Origin: Citrobacter sp. Marseille-Q6884
GTDB lineage: Bacteria > Pseudomonadota > Gammaproteobacteria > Enterobacterales > Enterobacteriaceae
NCBI RefSeq assembly: GCF_945906775.1
Contig: NZ_CAMDRE010000001.1
Span: 248,001 to 312,000, forward strand
Length of the DNA: 64,000 nt
Direction of reading: 5' to 3'
Under the pieces are notes generated by a model. The model saw only the letters and a program-made list of their open reading frames with translations, did not search any database and was not told where the DNA came from. The translations under genes and the position numbers were made by a program. Each line of letters opens with the position of its first letter. Position 1 is the first letter of the stretch. Below, in pieces: positions 62,481 to 64,000 of this stretch.

Positions 62481-63140
62481 CTACGCCTGCCCCACGTACA
62501 GATAGATTGCCAGGAAGTGGCAAACGCTACCTCCCAGCACAAACCCGTGCCAGATAGCATGGTTGTAAGGAATGCGTTTGCATACGTAGAAAATGACGCC
62601 CAGCGAATAAACGACACCGCCAACCGCCAGTAATGTTACGCCTCCCGCCGCCAGTTTGACCGCCAGTTGATACACCACAATCAGCGACAGCCAGCCCATT
62701 GTCAGATAAGTGACCAGCGAAAGAACCTTAAATCGGTGCGCGATAGTCAGTTTGAATAAAATACCGAGTAACGCCAGGCTCCAGATAACGATCATCAGGC
62801 CACGCGCCAGCGGAGAATCCAGCCCCACCAGCAAAAATGGCGTATAGGTCCCGGCAATGAGCAGATAAATAGCGCAGTGGTCGAACTTTTTCAGCCAGAT
62901 TTTTGCTTTTTGATGGGGAATGGCGTGATACAACGTCGAGGCGAGAAACAGCAGGATCATGCTGCCGCCATATAAGCTATAACTGGTAATGGCCATCGCG
63001 CTGGCGTTGGTGTCCACAGCCTGAACCAGTAACAGCACCAGCCCGACAATCCCAAACACCAGCCCGATACCGTGACTGATGCTGTTGGCTATTTCCTCAG
63101 CCAGTGAATATCCCTGTGCGATTAATGGCTTCTGAACCAT
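62481..63140 (-). CDS. yqfA: YqfA, hemolysin III/YqfA-family membrane protein
   Basis: A 219-residue, seven-segment inner membrane protein related to the hemolysin III and PAQR families. Conserved residues include EEIANSISHGIG near the N terminus, LYHAIP and FDHCAIYLLIAGTYTPF, and a C-terminal HAIWHGFVLGGSVCHF histidine cluster that may bind a metal. The function in enterobacteria is poorly known. Confidence 0.93.
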   Translation of the reverse strand: MVQKPLIAQGYSLAEEIANSISHGIGLVFGIVGLVLLLVQAVDTNASAMAITSYSLYGGSMILLFLASTLYHAIPHQKAKIWLKKFDHCAIYLLIAGTYTPFLLVGLDSPLARGLMIVIWSLALLGILFKLTIAHRFKVLSLVTYLTMGWLSLIVVYQLAVKLAAGGVTLLAVGGVVYSLGVIFYVCKRIPYNHAIWHGFVLGGSVCHFLAIYLYVGQA

Positions 63141-63302
63141 AATTTACTCCGGAGAACGAACACTTTCGTGATTGCGCCTCTAGCGTAACTGAGAATGGTT
63201 CCAGTGAACACCTGTTAGCTAAAATAAATCCACATTTAAAAATACTCTTTTAAAATCATGTAATTAATTTTAATTTTTCAGCTAACACATGTACAAAATA
63301 AA

Positions 63303-63614
63303 TCAAAGGCATTTAAAATCAATCACATAAAACTGTGTCTGGTTCGGATAGATCTCTGAAATCACACGCTTGAGTTCGTCGAGTGTCATATTTTCCTGCC
63401 GGGCATGTGTCTCTGTCAGCGTATCCAGCGTGATGGTTGATGTGCCGACAACTTCGATTGTGCAGAAGTAACCGTCATCTTCGAAGCGACCAACCCGCAA
63501 AATGTCGCCCGCTTTAAAATGTGATTCGGCTTCATCGCGTATAGTGATGGTTTTGCGTCCGGCCAGAATGTTATCCTGGAAACGCTGAAAAAAAGTGATG
63601 TCATTTGGCTGCAT
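63303..63614 (-). CDS. yqfB: N4-acetylcytidine amidohydrolase YqfB (ASCH domain)
   Basis: A 103-residue ASCH-fold enzyme that removes the acetyl group from N4-acetylcytidine. The catalytic residues reported for E. coli YqfB are kept: K21 and T24 in AGRKTITIRDE, and E74 in RQENMTLDEL. The ATG at 63614 has AAGGAA upstream and gives the exact E. coli length; the 29-residue extension upstream is not coding. Confidence 0.95.
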   Translation of the reverse strand: MQPNDITFFQRFQDNILAGRKTITIRDEAESHFKAGDILRVGRFEDDGYFCTIEVVGTSTITLDTLTETHARQENMTLDELKRVISEIYPNQTQFYVIDFKCL

Positions 63615-63666
63615 GTTATTATTCCTTGTAGATGAAGTCTGATGAGTGAGTTTCGCCATTGTGAGT

Positions 63667-64000
63667 ATGTTCTCCCACGCTGCCATCGCCAGTCTCAACA
63701 ATCTTGAGATGCTGGTCTATAACTATGTCATCAAAAACCGTGACAAAGTCATGTACATGACCATCCGCGAACTGGCCGATGCTGCAGGCGTTTCCACCAC
63801 CACCGTGCTGCGCTTTTGTCGCAAGCTGAAGTGTGAGGGGTACTCGGAATTTCGTGTACGCTTCAAATTATATTTAGAACAAAATGAACCACAACAGAGT
63901 AATTTCGGTGCCAGCGAAATAATCAGCTTCTTTAAAGGCGTGAATAACGACGAGTTTGATCATTTGCTCGATCAGGCGGTTGATATCATATTATCTTCTG
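63667..64000 (+). CDS. RpiR-family regulator, N-terminal part only
   Basis: Runs off the right edge; 111 codons are visible. The N-terminal HTH_6 domain is clear: VYNYVIKNRDKVMYMTIRELADAAGVSTTTVLRFCRKL, followed by GYSEFRVRFKLYL. The SIS sugar-phosphate domain expected next lies beyond the window. RpiR regulators usually control sugar-phosphate operons; in E. coli the beta-glucosidase gene bglA follows yqfB, so a beta-glucoside locus may come next. The start could also be GTG at 63661. It is divergent from yqfB. Confidence 0.85.
   Translation, partial: MFSHAAIASLNNLEMLVYNYVIKNRDKVMYMTIRELADAAGVSTTTVLRFCRKLKCEGYSEFRVRFKLYLEQNEPQQSNFGASEIISFFKGVNNDEFDHLLDQAVDIILSS

Overview
The window is chromosomal DNA of an Enterobacteriaceae species, most likely a Citrobacter or a close relative. 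The right two thirds follow the E. coli gene order glyU-ygeR(actS)-xdhABC-ygeV-ygeWXY-hyuA-yqeABC-mocA-ygfK-ssnA-ygfM-xdhD-xanQ-guaD-ghxQ-uacT-idi-lysS-prfB-recJ-dsbC-xerD-fldB-ygfX-sdhE-ygfZ-yqfA-yqfB almost gene for gene. Protein sequences are close to, but clearly not identical with, those of E. coli. The genus call is an inference; no 16S gene is present.

Region 1 (1 to about 22 kb) is accessory DNA on the 3' side of tRNA-Gly(CCC). It holds a CSS-type EAL c-di-GMP phosphodiesterase, a small AraC regulator, a yiaW/yiaV-like membrane-fusion pair, a LysR regulator with a palindromic upstream region, and a LysR-like protein reduced to its HTH domain. A giant (3928 aa) repetitive adhesin follows on the minus strand, with a LapA/BapA-like N-terminal retention module and a TAAG dialanine site. 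An intact IS5-group element sits 71 bp upstream of its GTG start. A YecR-like lipoprotein and a phosphoethanolamine transferase complete the block.

Region 2 (22 to 52.9 kb) is an intact purine/urate catabolism and selenium-dependent molybdenum hydroxylase island. It contains the classical xanthine dehydrogenase XdhABC; the ring-opening and nitrogen-release enzymes YgeW, DpaL (YgeX), YgeY, HyuA and YqeA; the cofactor maturation proteins YqeB, YqeC and MocA; the redox module YgfK-SsnA-YgfM-XdhD; guanine deaminase; and three purine transporters (xanthine, guanine/hypoxanthine, urate). The sigma54 activator YgeV lies inside it. I find sigma54-type -24/-12 elements upstream of xdhA, ygeW and ygfK, and a shared TATCATWATSR motif further upstream of each, which suggests one YgeV regulon. 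The ygfS-ygfT pair that E. coli carries between ghxQ and uacT is absent.

Region 3 (52.9 to 64 kb) is conserved housekeeping DNA: isoprenoid isomerase, lysyl-tRNA synthetase, release factor 2 with its programmed +1 frameshift, RecJ, DsbC, XerD, flavodoxin 2, the SdhE/YgfX pair, YgfZ, YqfA, YqfB, and the start of an RpiR-family regulator that runs off the window.
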